Source: Arachis hypogaea (Eukaryota > Streptophyta > Magnoliopsida > Fabales > Fabaceae). From it: a DNA stretch of 64,000 nt. This document shows, in pieces, positions 11,224 through 22,144 of this stretch. The notes beneath the pieces are model-generated. The model was not told the origin of the DNA, ran no database searches, and was given only the letters and a program-made list of their open reading frames with translations. How positions within the stretch are numbered: position 1 is the stretch's first letter; each line of letters begins with the position of its first letter. The stretch spans positions 83,699,671 through 83,763,670 of the forward strand of contig NC_092053.1 in the NCBI RefSeq assembly GCF_003086295.3, in the 5' to 3' direction. The position numbers and the translations under genes are program-made.

Positions 11224-13107
11224 TGATGACACGTCATCATGTCATATTTTTTATGCTTTTTCATACAAGAAATTGATGATTAGTGCTTAAATATTGAATG
11301 CTTTTTTGCTTAAATGGTATATTTCTTTGATCTTTTGATTTTATAAACTTTGTAGGAAATAATAGAAGAAGAAGAAATAAAAGCACCGAAAGAAGAATCA
11401 TACTCCCAAGGTGGCAAAAGAGTTGGAAACAACCTCAAGGAGGAGCAAAGAGGATTTGCAACACTGACCTCTTTACACTCCAACAAGAATAACTCGAGCT
11501 ACAAAACTCCAAATGAGGTGATTCAAGTGGCATTGGAAAATAGAAATCTAGAGATTTCTAAGCATATATGGCACTACATGGTGGATACTAAAAATGAGGT
11601 AGAAAACTTACCCCGAAAGTACAAAGATGAACATAGTATCAACCTGCAGTAAGGCCAGCTGACCTCTTCACCTTCCAAGGAGGATAACTCGAGCTGTAGA
11701 GTTTTGAATGATGCGTTCTCAAATGAATTGGAAAGTAGACATCCAGAGCTTTCCAATGATATATAATAGTATGGGGTGAACATTAAGTTTGGGCCTCAGA
11801 AGCTGGCGCTAACTTTGGCCTCCAAATAGCGCTCACTAAGTTAACTTGGCGCTCACTAAGAGAGCCTTAAGGAAGAAAACCATCGACCCCTGACAGCACG
11901 ACCATGCCTTATTCAAAGGACCATAATGTGAGCTACATATGTCCAATTGATGCGCTTCCAGTTGCGTTGAAAAGCTGACATTCAGAGATTTCCAACGATA
12001 TATAACAATCTATAGTTGGCATGAAATTGAAGCATAAGTGATATGCATCTTTAAGGCCCAAAAACACATATGGAGTAGCGGCGCTCACTTCCAAAGTGAG
12101 CGCCATGCTCACTAAGTGAGCGTTTAGTGAGCGTTTTTTTTTATTTTCAACTTGGAGAGGCAAGCTTGGGCCTTTCGTACTCATTAGCTAGCACTCCCTA
12201 AGCCAACTTGGCGCTCATTAGGAGAGCGCTGGTGGAGGAAATGAGCGCACCAAAGGGTCAACGCTCAGCAAGGGAATGTAGCGCTTACTAAGAGAGCGCT
12301 AGGAAGAAAAAAATGCGCACCAAAAGGAGAAACGAATGTAGCACTCACTTTGATTACTGAGCGCTCCCCTGGAACCAAGCATCACTCTGATATACTTCTT
12401 CAAGGCCAAAAAAAAAAGCCCATTGAAGCTCCAAAGCAAGCAGAGCCTGTTGACATGACTCAAAGACACAAGAAACAGTTAGACTAGGAATTTCATTTGA
12501 ATTGTAATTTGTTTTCAATTTTGATTTCATTTTCATTTTGTATAGCCTATATAAAGGCATCAGTTTCATTTTATTGGGGGGGGGGGCTGAGAGCTCGGTT
12601 AGGCTGCAGTAGTAGTAGGCAGCAGTAGGAGTAGGAGTAGAAGTAGAATAGGAGGCTCTCTTTGATACACTTTTATTTTTTTGTACTCTCTACATTTGCG
12701 AATTCAATTAAGCTTTATACAATTTCCATTTCTTACATTTTAGTTTGTTGTGATCTGAATTTACTTTTCATGCAATTTAATTCTTCTTCAATTGTTTTGA
12801 GCTTTGATCTACCGCTTCATTTAATCTCCAGCACCCAATTCCCTTTACATTTGATGCAATTTACTTTTCTTGTCATTTAAGCTCCAGAAATTTTACATTC
12901 TGCACTTTATATTTTCTACAATTTACTTTCTGCTGCTTCAATTTTCACTCAATTCATCACTGTTAGCTTGACTAGACTGACTACTCACTAAAGTTGCTTG
13001 ATCCATCAATCCCTGTGGGATTGACCTCACTCTTTTGAGTTATTACTACTTGATGCGACCCGGTATACTTGCCGGTAAGTTTGTGTGGAATCGTCTTTCA
13101 CCCATAA
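11224..13107 (+). repeat. TE2 second LTR
   Basis: 1,884 bp. It starts TGATGACACGTCATCA. The last bases CCCATAA replace CCCATCA, so the terminal CA is mutated. U3 has three GGAAAG..CTTTCC-like modules (about 11540, 11735-11770, 11970) and GCGCTCACT..AGTGAGCGC words (11810-12310). An 11-base G run is at 12576-12586. The middle section is closer to the TE1 LTR than to TE2's own first LTR. Confidence 0.82.
12548..12556 (+). promoter_or_regulatory. TE2 second LTR TATA box
   Basis: TATATAAAG inside AGCCTATATAAAGGC, aligned with the TE1 TATA box. The first LTR has a weaker CTATGTAAAG at the same place (about 7012). Confidence 0.5.
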
Positions 13108-13113
13108 TGTTTT

Positions 13114-13132
13114 TGGCGCCGTTGTCAGGGGT
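13114..13132 (+). promoter_or_regulatory. TE2 second primer-binding site, degraded
   Basis: TGGCGCCGTTGTCAGGGGT: the first part matches the tRNA-Asp complement, then there are several mismatches. Probably no longer functional. Confidence 0.75.
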
Positions 13133-13314
13133 TGATATAGACTGACAATGATTAAGTGGGTGAGAGGTCTAGATTAAGCATTTTCTTTGTTTTTGTTCTT
13201 TTAATTCTCTATTTTAAGCTGATAAGAAGGTGTTTGAGTTATTGCTTCACTAAAAAATTCTTCTCTGTGTCATGAATTTCAATTTTCATTGGTGATGTGT
13301 TTTACAATATTCAA

Positions 13315-15078
13315 ATGGAGTTCAACTCATCTTGTGATCAAATAAATTTTACGGGATATTACCAACCATCACCAATTTCTAATGGTGGCTGGGAATATCA
13401 CCAAGAAATCACAGATTTTGTTCACTCCAATCAATAGAGATATGCTTCAGAGCCACAAGATGAGCAAGAGAATCATATGGGATATTGCTCAACACCACAA
13501 AATGATTCAAGTCATTATTCTAATGGTAGATGGAAATATCACCAAGAAATTACATATTCTGAGCAACCCAACCAATGAAGATATGCTCCAGAACCACAAC
13601 TTGATCAATCAGATCACATGAGATATTGTCCAGAATCACAAAATGATTTATGTCATTATCCTCATAGTGACTGGGCATATCAACAAGAGTGTGAATAATC
13701 AATTGAAATGAATTTCCTCCCAGAGCCATAAAGTGAATCACACTGTTATGACACTGACACAAACTATGGCTGGGAAGGGAATTTTAATGCTCCATATGAT
13801 ACTCATCAAGAGATATCATCACTGGAGTATTCTTTCAATAAATTTATGCAAAATTGTCCCCCAATGCCATATGGTGATCCATACTGTGATGAATTCAACA
13901 ATTCTTCAAGTTGTGCTTGGGAGGACCAAAATCAGAGAGCACTCAATATGTCATACTCCATTAATCAAGAGCCATCATCACTTGAGCAAACCTTCAACTC
14001 ATATATACAATGTTGTCCAACTTCACCTCACCATTTTTCACTTAAAAATCCTTCATCACTTGATTTTGCCTCAACACAAAATTCCCCCCAAGATCCATAC
14101 GACTCAGTTCATCAAAATTCATTCCACTACACAGAAAACTCATTTCAACATTCACAAAATTCATTCCCTAACTCACAAGATTCATTCCATACCACTCAAA
14201 ACAACCTCACCACAACACATCCATATCCACACAACTTTTTTCAACCTTCATCTTTTGAGCTAGTAGCTGAGGACCCCCTTTAAAAGTCCAGAGAATTATT
14301 GGAAAGGAAAGAACAATCCTGGAGAGAACAAGAAATCCTTCTTCAAAGGATGGATGAGCACTTGGAGAAAATAAGGAAACACTTAGAACTACTAAGCAAG
14401 AAAGATGAAGACCAATTAGTGGATGTAAAGGAGGAAGTAGAGGAGCAAGATGAAGAGGCCACTGTGTCAAGTGAATTTTCAGTGAAGAAGGAAGAGGTGG
14501 TGGAAGTATTTGAACCTAAACCTGCATATCCATCGAAGCCACTGGAGATGACAAGGGAAGATGAAAACTCACAACCCCCACAAACTTCCCTGAACCAAAA
14601 AGTCTCAACAATTGAATCTGTGATTGAAAGATATGAAGAGGAGACGAAGAAATATTGGGAAGATCAACAAACCTCCTCCATAAAAGTGCTATTAAGTCAA
14701 ATGTTGAGTACAAAGGTAGAAGTGGAGGAACAAGAAAGTGAGGAAGACAATCAAGGAAGTCCAAACTCAAGTGAAGCAGAAAGTTGCATAGAAGAAGGGC
14801 TCATTGAACCACCAATTCAAAAGGCTTTTGATGAAGATAATGCTCCAACCATCACACAACCACCAAGTATTGATATCCAAGAAGTGAAGGCACTTAACAA
14901 GAGCCCCGATCCTACCCCTGATCCAGCAAGCAAGCTCAATCAAGCCATTAACAGAAGGAAGCTTGCTGAGGAGAGACCAAGACAGGGGACAATAGCTAAA
15001 TCTTCTCCCCCCTTGAGGTCATTCCTCTTAATAAACTGGAAGAAGAGGAAGAAAGTGAAGAACAACATGTCAAGCTAA
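13315..15078 (+). pseudogene. MEFNSS-family orphan protein, copy 3, multiple stops
   Basis: The frame starts at the ATG at 13315 (MEFNSSCDQINF) and ends at 15078 with the same KNNMSS end as copy 2. Stops interrupt the N-terminal repeats (near 13436, 13576, 13697 and 13730) and the middle (14281-14283). It has the longest N-terminal repeat region of the three, with about four YxPEPQ..HY..G.W.YHQE units, plus a run of NSFxxxQ heptads (14095-14210) rich in Gln, Asn and Ser. The acidic coiled-coil region and basic tail are conserved. The conserved downstream part against the decayed N-terminus suggests either age or different constraint. No function is assigned. Confidence 0.78.
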
Positions 15079-15682
15079 TGACATTAAAAGAGCGCTTGTT
15101 GGGAGGGAACTCAGCCGTAGGTAACATTTCATTTTTTTGCTTTGTTTACTTTCTCTGTTTACCTTGTTTAATTTCAATAAATTGGCATATGATTACATTC
15201 TATGTTTGGTGTTACCCTGCAACAATCTGTTTTCAATTTTTTTGGATGATTGCATCAAATCAAAAATGGAAGTGTCACACTAAGATTCTAAGTTTGGTGT
15301 GCCACTTATTTTTCTATGCAATTTATTCAGCAACACCACTTGTCTGCATAATCACAATGCTTTTGCAAGGTTATCTTTCTTTTGATTTAATATTTTTATT
15401 ATTATCTTTTAGTTATTTCTTTGTTTTTAATGCTTTCATTTATTTTGCTCCTTAACTGCTTTTGTTAAATACCTCACCAAGAAATCCTTATTCACGACAG
15501 ATTCTTCCCTTGGTAATTGTATTTAACATATAACAGTTTTATTTAGTCTTAGTTCAAATAAAATGGACATGTGATTGCATTCTAAGTTTGGTGTTGCTAT
15601 GCAACAAAAATTTGGTTCCAATCTTTACTAGATACTTGCATCAATTCTAAGTGAAAGTGTCCCACTATGTTTGGTGTGCCAC
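15079..15682 (+). other. TE2 second 3' untranslated region, first part
   Basis: A degenerate post-stop hairpin lies at 15098-15116 (GTTGGG AGGGAA CTCAGC). TAAGTTTGGTGT-type motifs occur near 15201, 15290, 15582 and 15665. The region stops at the TE3 target duplication GCCAC and continues at 49086. Confidence 0.75.
15678..15682. other. target-site duplication GCCAC of TE3 (partner 49081-49085)
   Basis: GCCAC lies directly before TGGTGCACG (15683) and directly after CTCATCA (49080). The sequence after 49085 continues the TE2 3' region, as shown by comparison with 10006 onward (GCCACTTATCTTTTATGCAATG). Confidence 0.93.
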
Positions 15683-16836
15683 TGGTGCACGAATTGTGAA
15701 TCACACTTTTCACAACTCGTACCACTAACCAGCAAGTGCACTGGGTCGTCCAAGTAATACCTTACGTGAGTAAGGGTCGATCCCACGGAGATTGTTGGCT
15801 TGAAGCAATCTATGGTTATCTTGTAAATCTTAGTCAGGAGATTAACTATGATTATCAGTTTCAATTGTGAAAAATAAAAGAGCATGAAATAAATACTTGT
15901 TATGCAGTAATTGAGAATATGTTGGAGTTTTGGAGATGCTTTGTCTTCTGAATCTCTGCTTTCCCCTGTCTTCTTCTTCACGCACGCAAGGTTCCTCCTA
16001 TGGCAAGCTGTGTGTTGGTGGATCACCATTGTCAATGGCTACCATCCGTCCTTTTAGTGAAAATGGTCCAGGTGCGCTGTCACCGCACGGCTAATCATCT
16101 GTCAGTTCTCACTCATGCTGGAGTAGGATCCATTGATCCTTTTGCGTCTGTCACTACGCCCAACCCTTGTGAGTTTGAAGCTCGTCACAGTCATTCAATC
16201 CCTGAATCCTACTCGGAATACCACAGACAAGGTTTAGACTTTCCGGATTCTCAAGAATGCTGCCAATGGATTCTACCTTATACCACGAAGATTCTGATTA
16301 AGGAACCCAAGAGATACTCATTCAATCGAAGGTAGAACGGGAGTGGTTGTCAGGCATGCGTTCATAGATTGAGAATGGTGATGAGTGTCACAGATCATCA
16401 CATTCATCATATTGAAGTGCTAATGAACATCTTAGATAGAAACAAGCATGTTTGAATAGAAAACAGAAATAATTGCATTAATTCATCGAGACACAGCAGA
16501 GCTCCTCACCCCCAACAATGGAGTTTAGAGACTCATGCCATCAAAGAGTACAAAGTTCAGATCTAAAAATGTCATGAGGTACAAAATAAATCTCTAAAAG
16601 TTGTTTAAATACTAAACTAGTAACCTAGGTTTACAGAAAATGAATAAGCTATGATAGATAGTGTAGAAATCCACTTCTGGGCCCCGCTTGGTGTGTGCTG
16701 GGGCTGAGACTTGAGCTTTACACGTGCCTAGGGTATTTCTGGAGTTAAACGCTAGGATGTAACCTGTTTTGGGCGTTTAACTCCAACTTGTAACCTGTTT
16801 CTGGCGTTTAACGCCAGAATGCAACATGGAGACTGG
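15683..16836 (-). repeat. TE3 3' LTR, truncated by internal deletion
   Basis: Matches 47565-48690 of the TE3 5' LTR and then breaks off at CAACATGGAGACTGG. After that the sequence is the post-pol ORF, equivalent to TE4 from about 20650. Both sources have ACTGG at the join, so the missing LTR part and 3' untranslated region were probably removed by microhomology-driven deletion. GGCGTTTAACGCC-type words lie at 16740-16815. The U5 hairpins lie at 15729-15795. Confidence 0.85.
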
Positions 16837-17383
16837 TTTGAGATCTCCTCTTTTGAGTTGGTTCGGGGTACCCTTTATGTTGGTTGTCCATTTAGCTCCA
16901 GGGAGACATATGTCCTCTAGGATCTTGTCCATGTTCAGGTTTGATCTCATCATTCTCCTATTAAAGGAATCTGGGTCATCTTGCAGTTGAGGCAGCTTGA
17001 AGATCTCCCTTATTTTGTCAGGATGGGTGTGAACAATCTTCTCTCTGACCAGAGTTCTATAGTCATAGAATGCAGTTACCACTATTCTCTGCCTGTCCGT
17101 CTGCCACAGATTTGCGTAGAATTCCTGAACTATGTTTCTTCCCACCATTGTTTCAGGATTCGCTAGGACTTCCCAGCTCCTGTTTCGGATTTACTCTTGG
17201 ATCTCCGGATATTCGTCTTCTTTCAGATCGAATTTAACTTCCGGGATCACTGACTTTAGACCCATTATTTTGTAGTAATGGTCTAAATGTTCTTTGGTTA
17301 AGAACTTCCCTTGATTCCAAAGTGGTTTTGGAATATTCTCTTTCTTGCCTCTTGAGTTGGTTTGTTTTCCCTTAGGAGCCATG
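16837..17383 (-). pseudogene. TE3 post-pol ORF (putative plant transposon protein domain), N-terminal part
   Basis: Starts at the ATG at 17383 (MAPKGKQTNSRGKKENIPKP). It has one in-frame stop near 17190 and is then open through QEFYANLW, REKIVHTHPDKIREIF and WTTNIKGTPNQLKRGDLKP to the deletion junction. It resembles the domain annotated in plants as putative plant transposon protein (Pfam PF20167, from memory), common in Athila-type elements. The position after pol is where Athila elements carry their env-like ORF; whether it is env-related is not shown here. The C-terminal half is lost at the LTR junction. TE4 has the matching fuller copy. Confidence 0.75.
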
Positions 17384-17436
17384 ATCTTAGTGGGTATTGG
17401 CTTAGTGATCACGGATAAACACACCAAACTTAGAGG

Positions 17437-17456
17437 TTTGCTTGTCCTCAAGCAAA
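17437..17456 (-). promoter_or_regulatory. internal hairpin-plus-AAGTTTGGTGTG module, TE3
   Basis: On the element strand TTTGCTTG, loop AGGA, CAAGCAAA, followed by CCTCTAAGTTTGGTGTG just upstream of the post-pol ORF start. It is a second copy of the module found at the 3' LTR boundary. TE4 has it at 21234-21253 and TE6 at 43120-43139. Confidence 0.65.
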
Positions 17457-17474
17457 AGAAAAGAAAGGAGAGGG

Positions 17475-18999
17475 TGGTGCACGAATTGTGAATCACACTT
17501 TTCACAACTCGTACCACTAACCAACAAGTGCACTGGGTCGTCCAAGTAATACCTTATGTGAGTAACGGTCGAATCCCACAGAGATTGTTGGTTTGAAGCA
17601 ATCTATGGTTATCTTGCAATTCTTAGTCAGGAAGTCAATTATATTTATCAGTTGAATTGCGAATGAACAAGAGAGCATGGGTTAAAAGTTACTTGTTATG
17701 CAGTAATGTAGAATATGTTGGAGTTTTGGAGATGCTTTGTCTTCTGAATCTCTGCTTTGCTCTGTTCTCTGATTCACGCACGCACGTCCTTCTATGGCAA
17801 GCTGTGTGTTGGGGCATCACCGTTGTCAATGGTTACATCCCCTCCTCTTGTGAAAATGGTCCAAATGCTCTGTCACAGCACGGCTAATCATCTGAGGTTC
17901 CCGATCATGCTGGAATAGGATTCACCCTCCTTTTGCGTCTGTCACTACGCCCAGCACTCGCGAGTTTCAAGCTCGTCACAGTTATTCAATCCCAGAATCC
18001 TACTCGGAATACCACAGACAAGGTTTAGACTTTCCGGATTCTCATGAATGCCGCCATCAATCTAGCTTATACCACGGAGATCCTGATTAAGGAATCTAAG
18101 AGATATTCATTCAATCTGATGTAGAACGGAGGTGGTTGTCAGACACACGTTCATGGATTGAGGAAGGTGATGAGTGTCACTGATCATCACCTTCTCCATA
18201 GTTAAGCGCGAATGGATATCTTAGATAGGAACACGCATGTTTGAATAGAAAACAGAAATACTTGCATTAATTCATCGAGACACAGCAGAGCTCCTCACCC
18301 CCAACAATGGAGTTTAGAGACTCATGCCGTCAAAGAGTACAAAGTTTAGATCTAAAATGTCATCAGATACAAAATAAGTCTCTAAAAGTTGTTTAAATAC
18401 TAAACTAGTAGCCTAGGTTTACAAAAAGTGAGTAGACTATGACAGATGGTGCAGAGATCCACTTCTGGGGCCCACTTGGTGTGTGCTGGGGCTGAGACTT
18501 AAGCAATTCACGTGCATAAGGCCATTTTGGGTGTTCAACGCCAGGTGTGGATCCATTTCTGGCGTTGAACTCCAACTTTTAATCCTTTTCTGGCGCTGGA
18601 CGCCAGAATTGGGCAGAGAACTGGTGTTGAACGCCAGTTTACGTCATCTATCCTTGAGCAAAGTATGGACTATTATATATTGCTGGAAATTCCTGGATGT
18701 CTACTTTCCAACGCAATTGGAAGCACGCCATTTCGAGTTTTGTATCTCCAGAAAATCCACTTTGAGTGCAGGGAGGTCAGAATCCAACAGCATCAGCAGT
18801 CCTTTTTCAGCCTGAATCAGATTTTTGCTCAGCTCCCTCAATTTCAGCCAGAAAAATACCTGAAATTACAGAAAAACACACAACTCATAGTAAAGTCCAG
18901 AAATATGAATTTTTCCAAAAAACTAATGAAAATAAACTAAAACATACTAAAAACTATATGAAATTAACCCCAAAAAGCGTATAAAATATCCGCTCATCA
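17475..18999 (-). repeat. TE4 3' LTR
   Basis: 1,525 bp, TGGTGCACG...CTCATCA. It pairs with 27940-29475. It has GGCGTTNAACGCC-type words at 18535-18645, a GGAAAG..CTTTCC-like module near 18685-18710, and a partly decayed U5 hairpin set (17521-17590). Confidence 0.93.
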
Positions 19000-20062
19000 C
19001 AACACCAAACTTAAACTGTTGCTTGTCCTCAAGCAACTAGACAAATAAAATAGAAGACTAATGGGTTGAGAAGCAATAATATCTCAGAGTTTTTGAGTGA
19101 AGCTCAGATTCCAATTAGATGAGCGGGACTAGTAGCTTTTTACTTCCGAACAGTTTTGGCATCTCACTTTATCCATTGAAGCTCAGAGTGATTGGCATCT
19201 ATGAGAACTTAGAATTCAGATAGTGTTATTGATTCTCCCATTTTAGTATGATGATTCTTGAACACAGCTATTTCATGAGTCTTGGCCATGGCCCTAAGCA
19301 CTTTGTTTTCCAGTATTACCACCGGATACATAAATGCCACAGACACATAATTGGGTGAACCCTTTGGATTGTAACTCAGCTTTGCTAAAGTCCCCAATTA
19401 GAGGTGTCTAGAGTTCTTAAGCACACTCTTCTTTCTGCTTTGGACCTTAACTTTAACCGCTCAGTCTCAAGTTTTCACTTGACACCTTCACGCCACAAGC
19501 ACATGGTTAGGGACAGCTTGATTTAGCCGCTTAGGCCAGGATTTTATTCCCTTAGGCCCTCCTATCCACTGATGCTCAAAGCCTTGGGATCCTTTTTATT
19601 ACCCTTGCTTTTTGATTTTAAGGGCTATTGGCTTTTTCTGCTTTTCTCTCTCTCTTTTCTTTTCTTTTTTTTTTGCTGCTTTTTCTTGCTTCAAGAATCA
19701 TTTTTATGATTTTTCAGATTATCAATAACATGTCTCATGTTCACCATTCTTTCAAGAGCCAACATATTTAACAGTCTTAAACAACAAATTCAAAAGACAT
19801 ATGCACTGTTCAAGCATTCATTCAGAAGACAGAAAGTATTGCCACCACATGTAACTAATGAGAATTTCTCTTATTAAAACTCGAAATTTTGTTGCCTCTT
19901 ATTCAAAAGATCTACTATTTTATTCATGTTTTCTGATGATGAGAAAAATAAACTATGACTTAATTGGAGATAAAATCAAAATAGATACTAATTACTACTA
20001 TATGACTCCTAAGGTGAACTTCTATAATGACACTATCACAGAGTTAAAGTAGAAATTGGAAT
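19000..20062 (-). other. TE4 3' untranslated region
   Basis: On the element strand it ends with the hairpin GTTGCTTG, AGGA, CAAGCAAC (19018-19037) and TTTAAGTTTGGTGTTG before the LTR. It holds the shared blocks near 19295-19345 and 19565-19590. About 700 bp of it resembles TE6 41882-42680 although the two elements differ elsewhere. No coding region seen. Confidence 0.75.
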
Positions 20063-21194
20063 TTAACAACCTTTGTTCTGGGAAATGGGTGTTCCTCTGA
20101 TCCGTGGGGTGCTTGATTCTTCAAGAGAAAACTTTTGGCGCTTCAATTCCCTTAAGTCACGCCCTTGCTCCTCTTGTTCTTTAAACATATAGGTCAGCAT
20201 TTGACTGTGTTCCTTCTGTTCTTTTATTATTTTCTCCATAGCCTCCCGGATCTTGGTGACAGACGTCTCAAGATACTCCCAGTATTCAGATTGAGGGATT
20301 TCTGGGAGAAATTCCTGTGTTTTCTTCTTGGTGGGATCCTCCTGCGCTTGTTGTTTTTCCATTGATGCTTTCGTGATTGGTTTCTCAACTGAGATATACT
20401 CAGTTATTCCAATTCTTACTCCGGCGTCCTTGCAGAGTAGAGAAATCACGCTTAGATAAGCCAACCTGGCCTCTTTAGAATTTTTGTTAGCAATTTTGTA
20501 GAATTCAACTGAGATCAGCTGATGAACCTCCACTTCCTTTCCCATCATGATGCAATGGATCATCACTGCTCTTTTAACTGTGACTTCAGAACGGTTGCTA
20601 GTAGGCAACAGAGAATGCCCAATGAAGTCCAGCCATCCTCTGGCGACTGGGTTGAGATCCTCTCTCTTGAGTTGATTTGGGACACCCTTTGTGTTGGTGG
20701 TCCACCTGGCTCCAGGGATACATATGTCCTAGAATCTTATCCAAGCCCTTGTCTGTTCTCATTATTCTCCTGTTGAAGGAGTCTGGATCATCTTTCAGCT
20801 GAGGTAGCTTTAAGATCTCTCTGATCTTATCAGGTATGGTATGAACAATCTTTCCTCTGACCATGGTCCGATATTCATAGAAAGCAGTTCCAGATAGTTT
20901 TTGCTTGTTAGTCTGCCACATATTAGCATAGAACTCCTAGACCATATTCCTTCCCACTTTCATTTCAGGATTAGCTAGGACTTCCCAGTTCCTGATTCGA
21001 ATTTGCTCCTGGATCTCCGGATATTCATCTTCTTTCAGATCGAATCTAACTTCCGGGATCACTGATCTCAGACCCATTATTTTGTTATAATGGTCCGAAT
21101 GTTCTTTAGATAAGAACTTCCCTTGATTTCAAAGTGGTTTTGGAATGCTCTCTTTCTTGCCTCTTGGAGTGGGTTGTTTTCATTTGGGAGCCAT
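20063..21194 (-). pseudogene. TE4 post-pol ORF (putative plant transposon protein domain)
   Basis: The start ATG is at 21194 (MAPK), but a TGA follows after four codons. A further stop lies just before the conserved EFYAN-like motif (near 20938), and frame changes occur around 20600. The N-terminal half has VRGKIVHTIPDKIREILKLP; the C-terminal half is open (20608-20063) with NRSEVTVKRAVMIHCIMMGK, LISVEFYKIANKNSKEARLA, then an acidic/Gln-rich coiled-coil-like tail. It sits between pol and the 3' LTR on the same strand, the position of env-like ORFs in Athila elements. No signal peptide or membrane span is evident. A role in transposition is unproven. Confidence 0.78.
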
Positions 21195-22084
21195 GATCTT
21201 AGTGATCGCGGATAAACACACCAAACATAGAGGTTTGCTTGTCCTCAAGCAAAAGAAAAGAAAGGAGAGGGATAGAAGGAGAGCTAGGTGCAATTGTTGA
21301 TGGGAGGGGAGGGAGGCCGAACTCAAATTTATAGGGAGGGAGGGTGGGTTTTCGAAAAAGAGATAAAGATATGATAAAAAGATTTATTTGGAAAAGATAA
21401 GATAGAAGATATGATAAGAGAAGATATAGTTTAAAATTGAGAGGATATGAAAGATTTTTGAAAAAGATAGATTTAGTTTTTGAAAAAGATAAGGTGGAGG
21501 TTTTGAAAAAAGATATTGATGAGTTGAAAAGATAGATTTGTAAAAAAAAGTTTTGAAAAGAGTTGCATTGAATTTGCAAAGAGGCCTAGTGCTTATGGAT
21601 TAAAATACATTTGATATTTTTAAGGTAGGGTTTTTAGAAATTAGGGATTTTAAAAATCAGGGTTGTTAACATGTTTATGTAAGAAATCATGTATTGAAGT
21701 ATGAAAATCAAGATTTAGAATGAAAAAATTTGAATAAAAATGAGTTTTGTCTCCTCCCTGCCATCCTGGCGTTTGAATGCCCAAACACTGCCTGTTTTGG
21801 GCGTTCAACGCCCAAATGCTGCTCTCCTGGGCGTTCAATGCCCAGCTGCTGCCATTACTGGCGTTCAACGCCCAATGCATGCCCATTTTGGGCGTTGAAC
21901 GCCCAAAATACACTTTTACTGGCGTTTTCTTGCCAGTGAGCTCTTTTTCTCTGTTTTGTGCGCCGAGTCCTTCTGTAACTCTGTGGACATATACAAATGA
22001 TTCCTCACCTTAGTGTCAGTAAACTTTATATAAACAAATAAAAATAAAAATAGGGCAAAATGCTTAGAGGATTGTTGCCCCATG
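21195..22084 (-). repeat. TE4 pol/post-pol spacer with palindromic words
   Basis: Noncoding. 21768-21932 holds about six GGCGTTCAACGCC-like words spaced roughly 30 bp apart, several decayed to GGCGTTCAATGCC. 21290-21730 is A- and G-rich with many GAAAAAGATA strings. The hairpin module is at 21234-21253. Apparent repeated peptides here (RSTPN, FNAQ) are only translations of the words. Confidence 0.7.
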
Positions 22085-22102
22085 GCTGGGTTGCCTCCCA
22101 GC
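22085..22102 (-). promoter_or_regulatory. post-stop hairpin with AGGCAA loop, TE4
   Basis: Element strand GCTGGG, AGGCAA, CCCAGC, about 45 bases after the pol stop. The middle pair is C-G where TE2 has T-A. Confidence 0.7.
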
Positions 22103-22144
22103 AAGCGCTTCTTTATTGTCTTTAGCTGGACCTTGCTGAGCTTT

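Larger units (their letters stand above)
6016..15682 (+). mobile_element. TE2: LTR-internal-LTR-internal array, non-autonomous, continues at 49086
   Basis: Plus-strand order: LTR 6016-7648, PBS, MEFNSS ORF, 3' untranslated region, LTR 11224-13107, a second PBS, a second MEFNSS ORF, and a 3' untranslated region interrupted at 15683 by TE3. It resumes at 49086 and is interrupted again at 49970 by TE7. The terminal LTR lies outside the window. The first two LTRs match at their ends but differ in much of U3, so this is not a simple element with two identical LTRs; recombination between relatives is likely. No pol is present. Confidence 0.85.

Noticed and set aside
12576..12586. Run of 11 G as a quadruplex
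   Set aside because: Single run, not four tracts; may be a sequencing length error.
21730..22013. Repeated RSTPN / FNAQ peptides between pol and the post-pol ORF
   Set aside because: Translation of palindromic words in a noncoding spacer.
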